64,000 bases of DNA, from contig CAVTLG010000006.1 of NCBI GenBank assembly GCA_963735495.1, forward strand, positions 1 to 64,000. The letters run 5' to 3'. The translations under genes and the position numbers were made by a program. Shown one piece after another: positions 26,058-34,570 of this stretch. The notes under the pieces are model-generated. The model had not been told where the DNA came from and made no database searches. It saw nothing but the letters and a program-made list of their open reading frames with translations. Numbering within the stretch: position 1 is the stretch's first letter; each line of letters begins with the position of its first letter. The DNA comes from CAVTLG01 sp963735495 (GTDB lineage Bacteria > Chloroflexota > Ktedonobacteria > Ktedonobacterales > Ktedonobacteraceae).

Positions 26058-27416
26058 TTGGGGAAAAATCCAAAGGAAGTACCATCAAGAGGAGATAAGC
26101 CAGGGGAAGTACCAGGAGGATCACAGGGGGGTTCCATAGGTGGTAGGGCTGATGCTTGGATGTATCGTCGTCCTGAAGGATCAGAAGCTCCTCCACGAAA
26201 GGAGGGTAGAGGATTTCCTCCTGCTGTGGAGAAGTATAGAAGAGATGCATTAAAGCTGCAAAATTTGCAGAAAGGAAGGCTTGATGGTGAAACTTATCGT
26301 GAGTATCGGAAACCGGAGTCGTCGTCAACTGGTGGAGATCAACATTTTGAGAGTGGCACTATGGAGGCTCACGTCGATGCTCTCACTGTTCAAATGAAAG
26401 AACTCAATGACAAAATAAGTAATCTGCGGGCTGATTACCAGCAGTTCAATGAAGTTGGAGCGAAGTTGGATTACAACCAACGTGTAGTCGCTCGATATAG
26501 GACCAGCCTCGCTCCCATTATAGAACGCGAGAAGGGACACCAAGAAGAGATAGGTAGATTGACACCCTTGGCCAAGCATTCCGAGGACTATCGTACACTG
26601 CTAGACTCAAGCGTGTCCCAGAAAGAGGCATGCGAACGAGCGCGTGAAGCCCTCACCACAGAATGGGTAAAGCGGAGAGGCGTTTCTCAAGAGGGGTATC
26701 GATTAGAACCCGGTGAGAAGCTTGAAAGCGCACTCTCGAAGGAAGAAGAATCACATAAGCTTCGGCAGGTGGAGTTGAATGAAAGAAAGGCCAATTTGGA
26801 TACGGCTTGGGAGAAGTACCAGCAAGAATGTGCTATGCTTCAAGATCAGCTAAAAGCAAGTGGAGGGCCGAACGTGTCTGTACCTGAGACGGGGGTAAGA
26901 CGCCGCCCTTCACTCGAAGATAATAGGCGTCAGGCTATGTATGAAAAGCCACCCACTGAAGATTCCGTTAGTAACAGAAGCAGTACAAAGTTGGGCTGGG
27001 AACTGTTGAAGACAGTGGGTAATGCATTCCAACCTGGAGATAACCCGTACGCAAGTTTCCATACCACCTTAAGCATAATAGAGCATCAGGCTCGCTCAGA
27101 AGAAACGAAGCAGATTATTCGCACTTTAAGAGCAACAGATCAACCCTCATCGGCAATAGTAAAAGCTAGTCTGGAGCATCCCGCACCAGATAATGAGAGA
27201 GGATCAACATTGAGACCACTAGGACAGAATAAGCTTTGTGCTAATGATCATGTAAAAGTTACAGTAAACGAACCAGGGCCGAGTGGCCTGGGAACGTTAA
27301 GGGCTGAGTATGTAATATATGGTTCCGACTATGATGCTATTAACCAGGCAGTAGCTGGCCTTCACAGCGGGGGCAATACAGATGATACTAGAGGAGATCA
27401 AGTCTCTTATTGGTAA
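26058..27416 (+). CDS. Hypothetical coiled-coil protein with TTG start
   Basis: Protein of 452 residues, not recognised. The start codon is TTG, fixed by a strong AAGGAGG seven bases upstream. Residues 1-90 are Gly/Pro/charge-rich and disordered (EVPGGSQGGSIGGRADAW). Residues 105-275 are heptad-like and highly charged (QMKELNDKISNLRADYQQFN, ESALSKEEESHKLRQVELNE), predicting a long coiled coil. The final 120 residues are mixed (FHTTLSIIEHQARSEETKQI, VTVNEPGPSGLGTLRAEYVI). No signal peptide, membrane helix or enzymatic motif is seen. It is flanked by repeat-containing DNA upstream and hairpins downstream, and may be acquired. The function is unknown. Confidence 0.75.
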   Translation: MGKNPKEVPSRGDKPGEVPGGSQGGSIGGRADAWMYRRPEGSEAPPRKEGRGFPPAVEKYRRDALKLQNLQKGRLDGETYREYRKPESSSTGGDQHFESGTMEAHVDALTVQMKELNDKISNLRADYQQFNEVGAKLDYNQRVVARYRTSLAPIIEREKGHQEEIGRLTPLAKHSEDYRTLLDSSVSQKEACERAREALTTEWVKRRGVSQEGYRLEPGEKLESALSKEEESHKLRQVELNERKANLDTAWEKYQQECAMLQDQLKASGGPNVSVPETGVRRRPSLEDNRRQAMYEKPPTEDSVSNRSSTKLGWELLKTVGNAFQPGDNPYASFHTTLSIIEHQARSEETKQIIRTLRATDQPSSAIVKASLEHPAPDNERGSTLRPLGQNKLCANDHVKVTVNEPGPSGLGTLRAEYVIYGSDYDAINQAVAGLHSGGNTDDTRGDQVSYW

Positions 27417-27567
27417 GTATGAGTCATGCAGAGCTTGTGAGTTTACCCGCATTGCCTGTTTATTTGACGTTTAGACTAATCGGCTCTACTAGAACTTCCC
27501 AGGAAGTTCCGTAAAAAGAAAGGTTGACGGTAAATTGCGAGACAAGCCATCAAGATGGAACAATTTG

Positions 27568-27675
27568 AGAACCGCAGATTGCTGGACAAGCGATCTGCGG
27601 TTCTCTATCTGCCTGAGAGAGTGTTTGGAACGGGCACACTTTTGGCCTGTAGTGAGCTAAAACCAAACACTCTCT
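27568..27675. other. Two large hairpins between convergent genes
   Basis: Perfect 12-bp stem AGAACCGCAGAT / ATCTGCGGTTCT (27568-27604), then perfect 13-bp arms AGAGAGTGTTTGG / CCAAACACTCTCT (27616-27675). They separate the 3' ends of the 26058 gene and the Clp gene and could stop transcription from both sides, although no clear T run follows. Confidence 0.55.
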
Positions 27676-27682
27676 TACACGC

Positions 27683-29926
27683 TTACGCGTTCTGTGGCTG
27701 TGCGACCTCCTGTGCGACGACGACGATGCGGTCATCGACCACCTGCAAGAGCGCTTTTTGTCCACTGGCAATGCCATCAGCCAGGAGAGCATCGGCCAGG
27801 GCATCATCGACATAGGTCTGGATAGCCCGACGTAGCGGTCGAGCGCCATACTCTTCATCGAAGCCTTCCCGCAATAAGAAGTCGCGTGCCTCATCGCTGA
27901 CCTCTAGCTCGATACCTTGCTCGCTCAGTCGTGAGCGGACCTGGTTCAGCAATAGATCGATGATACGGTACAGTTCTTCGCGACCCAGCGAGTGGAAGAC
28001 CACGATCTGGTCAATACGGTTGATAAACTCTGGACGGAAGACGCGCTTCAAGCCTTCCAGGGCCTTTGAACGCATCACCTCGTGCTGCTCATCGCGCTCA
28101 TCCTCGCCCTTGCGAGCAGAGAAACCGATGCGCAATGCGCGTTTGAGATCCGCGCTCCCGGCATTACTGGTCATAATCACGACAGTGTTTTTGAAGTCCA
28201 CGGTACGCCCCTGACCATCGGTCAGACGTCCATCATCCATAACTTGCAAGAGGGAGTTGAAGACCTCAGGGTGCGCCTTTTCTACCTCGTCCAGCAAGAT
28301 GACGCTGTACGGGCGACGACGTACCTGCTCCGTCAACTGACCACCCTCGTCATAGCCAACATATCCCGGAGGGCTACCGAACAGACGAGACACGGTATGC
28401 GGCTCCATGTATTCCGACATATCCAGGCGGATCAAGTTTTCCTCGCCGCCAAAGAGTTCTGCCGCTAACGATCTGGCAAGTTCAGTCTTACCCACCCCGG
28501 TTGGACCCAGGAACAGGAAGGAACCAATCGGGCGTTTTGGATCTTTCAGGCCCGCACGCGAGCGACGAATGGCGCGCGCGACTGCGCTGATGGCCTCATC
28601 CTGGCCGATGACGCGCTTGTGCAGGTCCTCCTCCAGGTTGCGCAGGTTCTGGCGCTCACCCTCTAGCATCTGGCTGACTGGCACACCGGTCCACGTCTCT
28701 ACAATATGCGCAACGTGCTCTGGCGTGACCATCAATGCGATCATATTCGCACCCTGAGAGTGCGCTTTTTCCAACTGACCCAGCGTTACCAGCTCCTGTT
28801 GACGTAGCTTAGCAGCCTGTTCATAGTCTTCTGCATTCGCCGACGCCTCTTTTTGGGACTGGATAGCGGCCAGTTCTTTCTCCAGATCAGAGATCAAGGT
28901 CGGGCTGACGATACCTTTCTCCATAGCCTCCAGGCGTAGAGCAGAGCCAGCTTCATCCATCACGTCGATAGCTTTATCCGGCAAGAAGCGATCATTGATA
29001 TAGCGATCAGAGAGTTTGACCGCTGCATCTATCGCATCATCAGTAATACTGACGCCGTGGTGTAGCTCGTAGTTCGGACGCACGATCTGTAACATGGCGA
29101 TAGCCTCTTCAACGGAAGGCTCACCAACCTGGATGGGCTGGAAACGGCGCTCCAATGCCGCATCCTTCTCGATGTTTTTGCGATACTCGTCGAGCGTTGT
29201 CGCGCCAATGCAGCGCAGCTCGCCACGAGCCAACGCGGGCTTAAGCATATCGCCAGCGCCAACCGCACCTTCGGCAGCACCTGCCCCGACAATAGTATGC
29301 AGCTCGTCAATAAACACAATCACTTCAGTGGCCTGGCGCAACTCCTCCAGGATTGACTTGATGCGCTGCTCAAATTGTCCACGGAACATCGCGCCTGCTA
29401 CCATCCCACCAATGTTCAGCGAGACAATACGCCTGCCCCGTAGGCTGGATGGTACGTTCCCATCATTGATGCGACGCGCAAGACCTTCTACTATCGCCGT
29501 CTTACCAACGCCAGGTTCACCAATCAGGACCGGGTTATTCTTCTGACGACGTCCCAGTACCGTGATGACGCGACGCAACTCGCGCTCACGTCCTGCCGCA
29601 GGATCTAATTTTCCCGCAGCCGCCTCAGCGGTCAGGTCACGTCCGTATTGATCGAGTGTTGGTGTCTTACTATGTTTAACTTGCTGCTCAGCGGTTGCAG
29701 TGTTGGTACCACTGCCATTACCGGCAGACGCAGCAGATTTGTTATTGGCAGAGAAACCGAAGGGAGCACCAGAGGTACCCAACCCCTCAAAGCCGCCCAT
29801 CTGACCCATGGTATTCATCAGTTCGTCTACGCAGGACCGGCAGAGATAGTGAGATACGCGTTGACCGTCTATCATCTCGTCGACACGCACACCGGCTGGG
29901 TTCTTTTGGCAACGTTCACATTTCAT
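27683..29926 (-). CDS. clpE: ClpE-like AAA+ unfoldase
   Basis: Hsp100 ATPase of 747 residues that unfolds proteins for ClpP or for reactivation. It has the ClpE-type N-terminal zinc finger (CERCQKNP and CRSC), not the Clp-N repeats of ClpC. AAA-1: Walker A GEPGVGKTAIVEGLA, Walker B VIVFIDELHTIVGAG. The middle region has a UVR-like motif (NAEDYEQAAKLRQQE). AAA-2: Walker A GPTGVGKTELARSLA, pore/loop GSPPGYVGYDEGGQLTEQVR, Walker B VILLDEVEKAHPEV, arginine finger region FRPEFINRIDQIVVF, and D2-small domain GARPLRRAIQ. A CIRCE element 118 bases upstream indicates heat-shock control through HrcA. It is a single gene with no clpP nearby. Confidence 0.93.
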   Translation of the reverse strand: MKCERCQKNPAGVRVDEMIDGQRVSHYLCRSCVDELMNTMGQMGGFEGLGTSGAPFGFSANNKSAASAGNGSGTNTATAEQQVKHSKTPTLDQYGRDLTAEAAAGKLDPAAGRERELRRVITVLGRRQKNNPVLIGEPGVGKTAIVEGLARRINDGNVPSSLRGRRIVSLNIGGMVAGAMFRGQFEQRIKSILEELRQATEVIVFIDELHTIVGAGAAEGAVGAGDMLKPALARGELRCIGATTLDEYRKNIEKDAALERRFQPIQVGEPSVEEAIAMLQIVRPNYELHHGVSITDDAIDAAVKLSDRYINDRFLPDKAIDVMDEAGSALRLEAMEKGIVSPTLISDLEKELAAIQSQKEASANAEDYEQAAKLRQQELVTLGQLEKAHSQGANMIALMVTPEHVAHIVETWTGVPVSQMLEGERQNLRNLEEDLHKRVIGQDEAISAVARAIRRSRAGLKDPKRPIGSFLFLGPTGVGKTELARSLAAELFGGEENLIRLDMSEYMEPHTVSRLFGSPPGYVGYDEGGQLTEQVRRRPYSVILLDEVEKAHPEVFNSLLQVMDDGRLTDGQGRTVDFKNTVVIMTSNAGSADLKRALRIGFSARKGEDERDEQHEVMRSKALEGLKRVFRPEFINRIDQIVVFHSLGREELYRIIDLLLNQVRSRLSEQGIELEVSDEARDFLLREGFDEEYGARPLRRAIQTYVDDALADALLADGIASGQKALLQVVDDRIVVVAQEVAQPQNA

Positions 29927-30043
29927 ATGTTTTGCATGCTCCTCATTTTATCCTACAGAAAGCCCGGTTCGGCTTCCCGCATCATGCTTTAGCAAACTAG
30001 CCAAGCGATTGCTAGAGATTATAGCATCTTTCACTTTCGCTGT

Positions 30044-30070
30044 CTAGCACTCTTTTCTAGTGATTGCTAA
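30044..30070. promoter_or_regulatory. CIRCE heat-shock operator
   Basis: CTAGCACTC - 9 bases - GATTGCTAA. This differs from the CIRCE consensus (TTAGCACTC-N9-GAGTGCTAA) at two positions and has the exact 9-base spacer. It lies upstream of the ClpE-like gene, so HrcA repression is expected. Confidence 0.8.
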
Positions 30071-30406
30071 TCACTGATTATAACGCCATGATGGTCCACG
30101 TTATTCCCGGACTGCAAACACTTTGAAAAACTTCCTGTCTCCTCTATATACGGATTATATAAGCACTCCGGTGTACTATTTTCTCAAGAGAATGCTCCTG
30201 GCTATCTAATAAATGAGAACAATTGCGCCCTCTGTCCATGAGGAGGAACCGACGGTTTCTCTGCAAGGATGGAGACCCGACGATTGTGCTCGCTTGCATC
30301 GCAGTGGGCAGGAGTGATAGAGTGAATAGATGAGGACAAACGGTCGGGCAATCTTGTGATCTGACCTGGCAACGATTATGCTAGCAACAGGAAAATAGAG
30401 CAACGT
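30071..30406. other. Intergenic region between clpE and the phosphatase gene
   Basis: No gene is supported. It presumably holds the divergent promoters; no strong sigma-70 pair or repeat could be fixed by eye. Runs such as ATATACGGATTATATAAG near 30145-30163 are AT-rich and could belong to a promoter. Confidence 0.4.
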
Positions 30407-31084
30407 ATGAATAAAGATCCACTTTTATTGCGACCCACACACGCCACCGAATTCTATCTGATCCGCCATGGTGATGCCATCCCAGGACCCGAAGAAATCA
30501 TTCCCAGCGGTAGCTATGACGACCTTCCCCTCAGTAAAAAGGGACGCGAGCAGGCGCAGAAAGTAGCCAAGCGTCTCAATGGTATGCAGTTCGCAGCAGC
30601 CTATAGCAGTCCATTGCGGCGTTGCCTGGAAACCGCTGCACCGCTGTTGACCCAATTAGGTCTGACACCTACGATTGTCGATGGTATCAAGGAAATCAAC
30701 ACAGGTGATCCGGTAGCTATTCCTACATTGAAGGATGGCGATGATCTGGAGACGCTGACCAGAGCCTTGCAGGCACGTCAGCAAGAGATCGTACGCATCG
30801 CGGGTACTACAGGACACTGGGATGGCGTCACACAGGGCGAATCCTCCAAGGGTTTTCGTGCGCGCGTCGTGAAAGCGCTCGATGAGATGGCCCAGAAGCA
30901 CATTGGTGAGCGGGTGCTTGTCTTCAGCCACGGCGGAGTCATCAATGCCTACGCGGCGGAGGTCCTGGGGCTGGACAAAGAATTCTTCTATCCCTGTGCT
31001 AACACATCCGTCAACATCATACGTGCCAATGCTGAGACGCGGGTAATATTCGTATTAAATGATATTTCGCATTTGTACTCCTAG
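30407..31084 (+). CDS. Histidine phosphatase superfamily protein
   Basis: Protein of 225 residues of the phosphoglycerate mutase-like branch. The catalytic RHG is in EFYLIRHGDAIPGPEE (phosphohistidine about residue 23), followed by LPLSKKGREQAQKVAKRLNG, the second arginine in YSSPLRRCLETAAPLL, the acid in IKEINTGD and the second catalytic His in VFSHGGVINAYAAE. Enzymes of this type dephosphorylate small metabolites or act as broad phosphatases; the substrate cannot be read from sequence. It is transcribed alone, divergent from the ClpE gene. Confidence 0.9.
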   Translation: MNKDPLLLRPTHATEFYLIRHGDAIPGPEEIIPSGSYDDLPLSKKGREQAQKVAKRLNGMQFAAAYSSPLRRCLETAAPLLTQLGLTPTIVDGIKEINTGDPVAIPTLKDGDDLETLTRALQARQQEIVRIAGTTGHWDGVTQGESSKGFRARVVKALDEMAQKHIGERVLVFSHGGVINAYAAEVLGLDKEFFYPCANTSVNIIRANAETRVIFVLNDISHLYS

Positions 31085-31268
31085 CGCATCTTCTCTTAAT
31101 CGCTGAAGATTTCGCGCAGCCCCTCATGTCCCTTTTATTCACTATCACTACTGCCTCACGGTGTGCGGCGTATTGGAGTCGTCACACCGTCATAGCTTCA
31201 TAGAATGTAGCTAGCAGAAGCAAGCTTCCTCGTGCTTCAACCTGTGACCTCACCGTGATACATTGCCC

Positions 31269-31310
31269 TTGACATTTATTGCACATAGGTGTAATATGCA
31301 TATAGATGCC
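31269..31310 (+). promoter_or_regulatory. Phasin promoter with PhaQ-type operator motif
   Basis: TTGACA (31269-31274), 17 bases, TAATAT (31292-31297). The -10 box runs into ATGCATATAGATGC (31296-31309), and CACATAGGTG (31282-31291) lies in the spacer. The same arrangement recurs upstream of phaQ. The phasin ATG is 260 bases further on, so a long leader is implied. Confidence 0.75.
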
Positions 31311-31568
31311 ATACAGGAAATGCAAACGTGGTCATAGTTCATTACCGTAAATTGTAAGAGATTGTGTGTAGAGGCCAGAGAAGCTCTCTTCCATTGTTTG
31401 GTTTCCATCGGCCTCTTGAGCCAAGTGCCCTGGAAGCAAAAGTCTTTTTGAACGAGAAGTGCTCTTATGAGGTTCTGAAGTGGCATGTCAGGCCGAGTCA
31501 AATCATTCATGCGAACTGACTTCTGAAGGCTTTACACACAGTCTCCAAGCTTAGAAAGGAAACAAGAT

Positions 31569-32195
31569 ATGGACAACCAAAAGCAAGATATGGACAACAA
31601 TAAGACAAACGAAACAACGAAAAATCTGGTCAAAATCATCCAGGAAAGCAGTAATTCCCTGACAGACGCGGCCATTACTACCCAGGAGCACAATCTGACA
31701 TTTGCCCAGGGAGTTTTTGAGAACGGCATTGAAGTGCTCAAGGGCCATGCAGAGAGCACACGAACACTTATACAAGAAGTGATTGAGCAAGCTAGAAAAC
31801 GGCAAATAGGGCCAGAAAGTCTCCAGGTACTGATGAATACCACAGTTGACGCACAAGAGCGCAACACAAAGTTTGCTCAGAATGTTCTTGAGGGTGGCGT
31901 CGAACTCCTCAAGAGTCAGATCAATGTTACTCATTCACTGTTGCAAGATCTGGAGCAACAATCGCAGAAGAGACAGTCCGCAATTCAGTCCCTGGCTCAG
32001 GACTCAATGGAAGCCTACAAAGACTTCCTCTCCGCTCCGCTTACTTTCTGGCAGAAGACGTTAGACACAGCGGAATCCGTCACGCTGGAGGGATTGAAGA
32101 ACTTCCAGAATGCCACACAGCAAGGGGTGGAAACCATGCAGAAAACGACACAACAGGCTGCATCTAGGATGGAAAAGACTTTGTCACATAGTTAG
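31569..32195 (+). CDS. Phasin-like PHA granule protein
   Basis: Amphipathic helical protein of 208 residues with no cysteine-rich or catalytic motif. It has repeated units (TTQEHNLTFAQGVFENGIEV and TTVDAQERNTKFAQNVLEGG) followed by SLLQDLEQQSQKRQ and a C-terminal stretch typical of phasins: APLTFWQKTLDTAESVTLEG, NFQNATQQGVETMQ. Phasins coat polyhydroxyalkanoate granules and set their number and size. The position at the head of the PHA cluster and the operator shared with phaQ support the role. The Gly-poor N terminus (MDNQKQDMDNNKTNETTKNL) is probably disordered. Family membership is inferred from composition and context. Confidence 0.8.
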   Translation: MDNQKQDMDNNKTNETTKNLVKIIQESSNSLTDAAITTQEHNLTFAQGVFENGIEVLKGHAESTRTLIQEVIEQARKRQIGPESLQVLMNTTVDAQERNTKFAQNVLEGGVELLKSQINVTHSLLQDLEQQSQKRQSAIQSLAQDSMEAYKDFLSAPLTFWQKTLDTAESVTLEGLKNFQNATQQGVETMQKTTQQAASRMEKTLSHS

Positions 32196-32280
32196 TAATT
32201 CGGTTACGTCTCGTTTACGATACCGATTGCGAAGGTGCGGGAAGGGAAGAAAGCAGGGGCTGTGCTCCCGCTTTCCCGGT

Positions 32281-32300
32281 CAAGGGGCAACTGCCCCTTG
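32281..32300. repeat. Short palindrome between phasin and phaJ
   Basis: CAAGGGGCA-AC-TGCCCCTTG, a perfect 9-bp inverted repeat with a two-base centre and no T run after it. It may stop or stabilise the phasin transcript. Confidence 0.5.
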
Positions 32301-32467
32301 CATACCAGCCTTTATCTAAAGCTTGACAGCCCATAGAATAGACAAACGTATCGTAACGAATGGAGGGAGCTAGTTCAGGCCCAATCCCTTTTTTGAACGC
32401 TTCTCGGTGTTGAGATAGATGTCTGTATCGATGTTGTGCATATGCTATCAGCCAAAGGAGTCAACAC

Positions 32468-32908
32468 GTGAATGATCACTCCCAGCCTTTAGCTCCGCTT
32501 CCCACCATCGGAACGGAAGCCACGCTTTCACGTATCATTACTGAAGATGATATTCTCCTCTTTGCCCTGGTAAGTGGAGACTACAATCCCCTTCACCTGG
32601 ATGCGGAATATGCTGAGCGGTCTTTCTTTGGCGAACGGATCGCTCATGGTTTCCTGATCGGCTCGCTCATTTCAGCCGTATTGGGCAATGAGCTACCTGG
32701 TCCTGGGAGCATTTATCTAAGCCAGACCTTGCGCTTCCTGGCCCCTATCCATATCGGTGATACGGTCACAGTTACCGTCAAGGTTGTAGCTCTGCGCCAT
32801 GATAAGCGTATCGTCACATTGCATACACAATGCACCAACCAACATAGTACCCTGGTTTTAAGTGGCGAAGCAACCGTCAAGTATATGCGCGAGGCCACTG
32901 CCGCATAA
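32468..32908 (+). CDS. phaJ: (R)-specific enoyl-CoA hydratase (MaoC family)
   Basis: Hot-dog fold hydratase of 146 residues that turns trans-2-enoyl-CoA from beta-oxidation into (R)-3-hydroxyacyl-CoA, the monomer for PHA synthase. The catalytic Asp/His motif is in FALVSGDYNPLHLDAEYAER, with FFGERIAHGFLIGSLISAVL after it and the MaoC-type strand FLAPIHIGDTVTVTV. The start is GTG at 32468, supported by AAAGGAG eight bases upstream. Its length fits the short single-domain PhaJ type. It lies between the phasin gene and phaQ. Confidence 0.9.
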   Translation: MNDHSQPLAPLPTIGTEATLSRIITEDDILLFALVSGDYNPLHLDAEYAERSFFGERIAHGFLIGSLISAVLGNELPGPGSIYLSQTLRFLAPIHIGDTVTVTVKVVALRHDKRIVTLHTQCTNQHSTLVLSGEATVKYMREATAA

Positions 32909-33015
32909 ACAGGTGTCTCAGCGAACAGCCTGGAGCTACATTTTCCGTAGCTTCGTGAGAGGAGCTTGCCTAATCGCACTGTCATGGGTGGCGATAACGC
33001 CCAGTGCGTGCTGCC

Positions 33016-33100
33016 TTGACGCACAAAGTTGATACCTGTAGAATGCATATAGATGCAATTTTATAATGGCGGGGTACGTAACTATATGCATATAGGTGTG
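33016..33100 (+). promoter_or_regulatory. phaQ promoter with two operator-like motifs
   Basis: TTGACG (33016-33021), 17 bases, TAGAAT (33039-33044), whose last bases begin ATGCATATAGATGC (33043-33056), the motif at the phasin promoter. A second site, ATATGCATATAGGTG (33084-33098), ends just before the phaQ ATG at 33103. Autoregulation is likely. Confidence 0.75.
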
Positions 33101-33102
33101 GC

Positions 33103-33516
33103 ATGACAGAAGAGCATAAAGAGACTGCATTTCAGAATGCAGCGACTGACGCCTGGTCGAAAAACTGGCTTGTTCCTGTAGTGCTTTTGATGTTGCGGGA
33201 ATGGAGTTCCTACGGCTATGAATTGATGGAGAAGATGACCGCGTTCGGTTTAGCCGCCATGAATCCTGGCACATTCTACCGGACGCTGCGGCAGATGGAG
33301 AAAGATGGCATGGTCAGCTCATCCTGGGATACCTCGGTGGGAGGACCGGCACGCCGCGTCTACTCGATCACTGATGCTGGTGAAGCCTATCTGAAGTACT
33401 GGGCAGATTCCTTGAATCAATACCAGCAGATGATGAACACTTTTTTTCAATTCTATACTAATACAGGGACGGCTCACGTCGGGCCGGAAGATAAAAAGGG
33501 GCAGAGCGAAAAATGA
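33103..33516 (+). CDS. phaQ: PadR-family PHA-responsive repressor
   Basis: Transcription regulator of 137 residues with a PadR winged helix: NWLVPVVLLMLREWSSYGYE, the recognition region LAAMNPGTFYRTLRQMEKDG and the wing PARRVYSITDAGEAYLKYW. A short helical C terminus may serve dimerisation. In Bacillus megaterium the PadR-like PhaQ represses phasin and its own gene and is released by PHA; the same family and neighbourhood are seen here. The operator-like motifs at its own and the phasin promoters fit that model. The symbol is assigned by family and context, not by a database score. Confidence 0.85.
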   Translation: MTEEHKETAFQNAATDAWSKNWLVPVVLLMLREWSSYGYELMEKMTAFGLAAMNPGTFYRTLRQMEKDGMVSSSWDTSVGGPARRVYSITDAGEAYLKYWADSLNQYQQMMNTFFQFYTNTGTAHVGPEDKKGQSEK

Positions 33517-33624
33517 GGGGTCAGAGTATCAGCCCCACCCTCTCTTAAACTTGTAATGTGGTACGCACTTATTGAGAAGCGAGTGAAGCAAAAAGATTCC
33601 TTGCGCACGAAAGGAGTGCTTGCA

Positions 33625-34521
33625 ATGTCAGAGGAGACAAATACCCGCAAGCCTACAGATCCCATGGATGTGTGGGAGCAATGGTACGAGACAGTCTCTA
33701 AGGGGTGGTCGAACACCGTGCACGGGAACGGCAACGGGCACGCGGCTGGCAGCTCTGACCCATTCAACCTCTATCAAACATGGCTGAAGGGCATCACAGA
33801 CGCCCAGGAGCAGTTCAAGCAGAGTTCTGGCGATCCTCAACAGTTATGGACGCGCTGGTTCGAGACCACGACCGCCATCTGGAGACAGAGCGCCGCAGTC
33901 GGAGGAGACCCGCTGGGGCTGACAACACAGTGGCTGGAGATGATGGAGGAGGCACAGGCCAGATTGCTCGCGGGCGTAAAACTTCCCACCGATCCTTTCA
34001 CCTTCTTCAAGCAATGGTATGACTCCATGAGCGAAACGTGGTCTGCAGTCATCGGGAAGCTCATTGGCACTGAAAAGTTCATGGAGGTGTCCAGCGAGTT
34101 GCTCAGGAGCTACGCGAGTTTCTATGGGACCGCGCGTCGTGCCAACGAAGAGTACTTCCGCAACCTGCAACTTCCTACCCGCACAGATATTGCCCGCGTG
34201 GCCGGGCTGGTCGTCAGTCTCGAAGATAAAGTAGATCGCATAGAGAGCATGTTGGAAGATGCTGAAGATAGGAGCGGGCAGTTGGCGACGAGCGACTCAG
34301 TAGCGTCCCTGCATAAGCGCGTGGCGGACGTGGAAAAACGCCTGGATCGGATGGAAGGGAAGCTGGATACCCTGCTCACGTCACTGGAAATGCTGGCGAC
34401 CAGGGAGTATACAGAAGTTGTTAAGTCCGCTGAAACGACCAGACCCCGACGGCGCACACCGTCCAAAGCAGAGGTCCAGTCCCAGGAAGAGGGCGGAACT
34501 GAAGCGCAGCTTAGCTCATAG
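33625..34521 (+). CDS. phaE: PHA synthase subunit PhaE (class III)
   Basis: Partner subunit of 298 residues; the start at 33625 (MSEETNTRKPTDPMDVWEQW) follows AAAGGAG. It has the Trp-rich repeats typical of PhaE (DPMDVWEQWYETVSKGW, DPFNLYQTWLKGI, QLWTRWFETTTAIW, DPFTFFKQWYDSMSETWSAV), the region TEKFMEVSSELLRSYASFYG and the conserved LPTRTDIARVAGLVVSLEDK, followed by a coiled coil (VADVEKRLDRMEGKLDTLLT). PhaE activates the PhaC catalytic subunit; the class IV PhaR is an alternative but is shorter. It is followed 49 bases later by phaC. Confidence 0.9.
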   Translation: MSEETNTRKPTDPMDVWEQWYETVSKGWSNTVHGNGNGHAAGSSDPFNLYQTWLKGITDAQEQFKQSSGDPQQLWTRWFETTTAIWRQSAAVGGDPLGLTTQWLEMMEEAQARLLAGVKLPTDPFTFFKQWYDSMSETWSAVIGKLIGTEKFMEVSSELLRSYASFYGTARRANEEYFRNLQLPTRTDIARVAGLVVSLEDKVDRIESMLEDAEDRSGQLATSDSVASLHKRVADVEKRLDRMEGKLDTLLTSLEMLATREYTEVVKSAETTRPRRRTPSKAEVQSQEEGGTEAQLSS

Positions 34522-34570
34522 CAGCCTTCACACGGGTTATTCAACAGCAAGTTGAGTAAAGGATAAAACG

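Noticed and set aside
31250..31510. 86-codon minus-strand frame in the phasin leader
   Set aside because: It covers the phasin promoter and operator, and its peptide shows no recognisable pattern.
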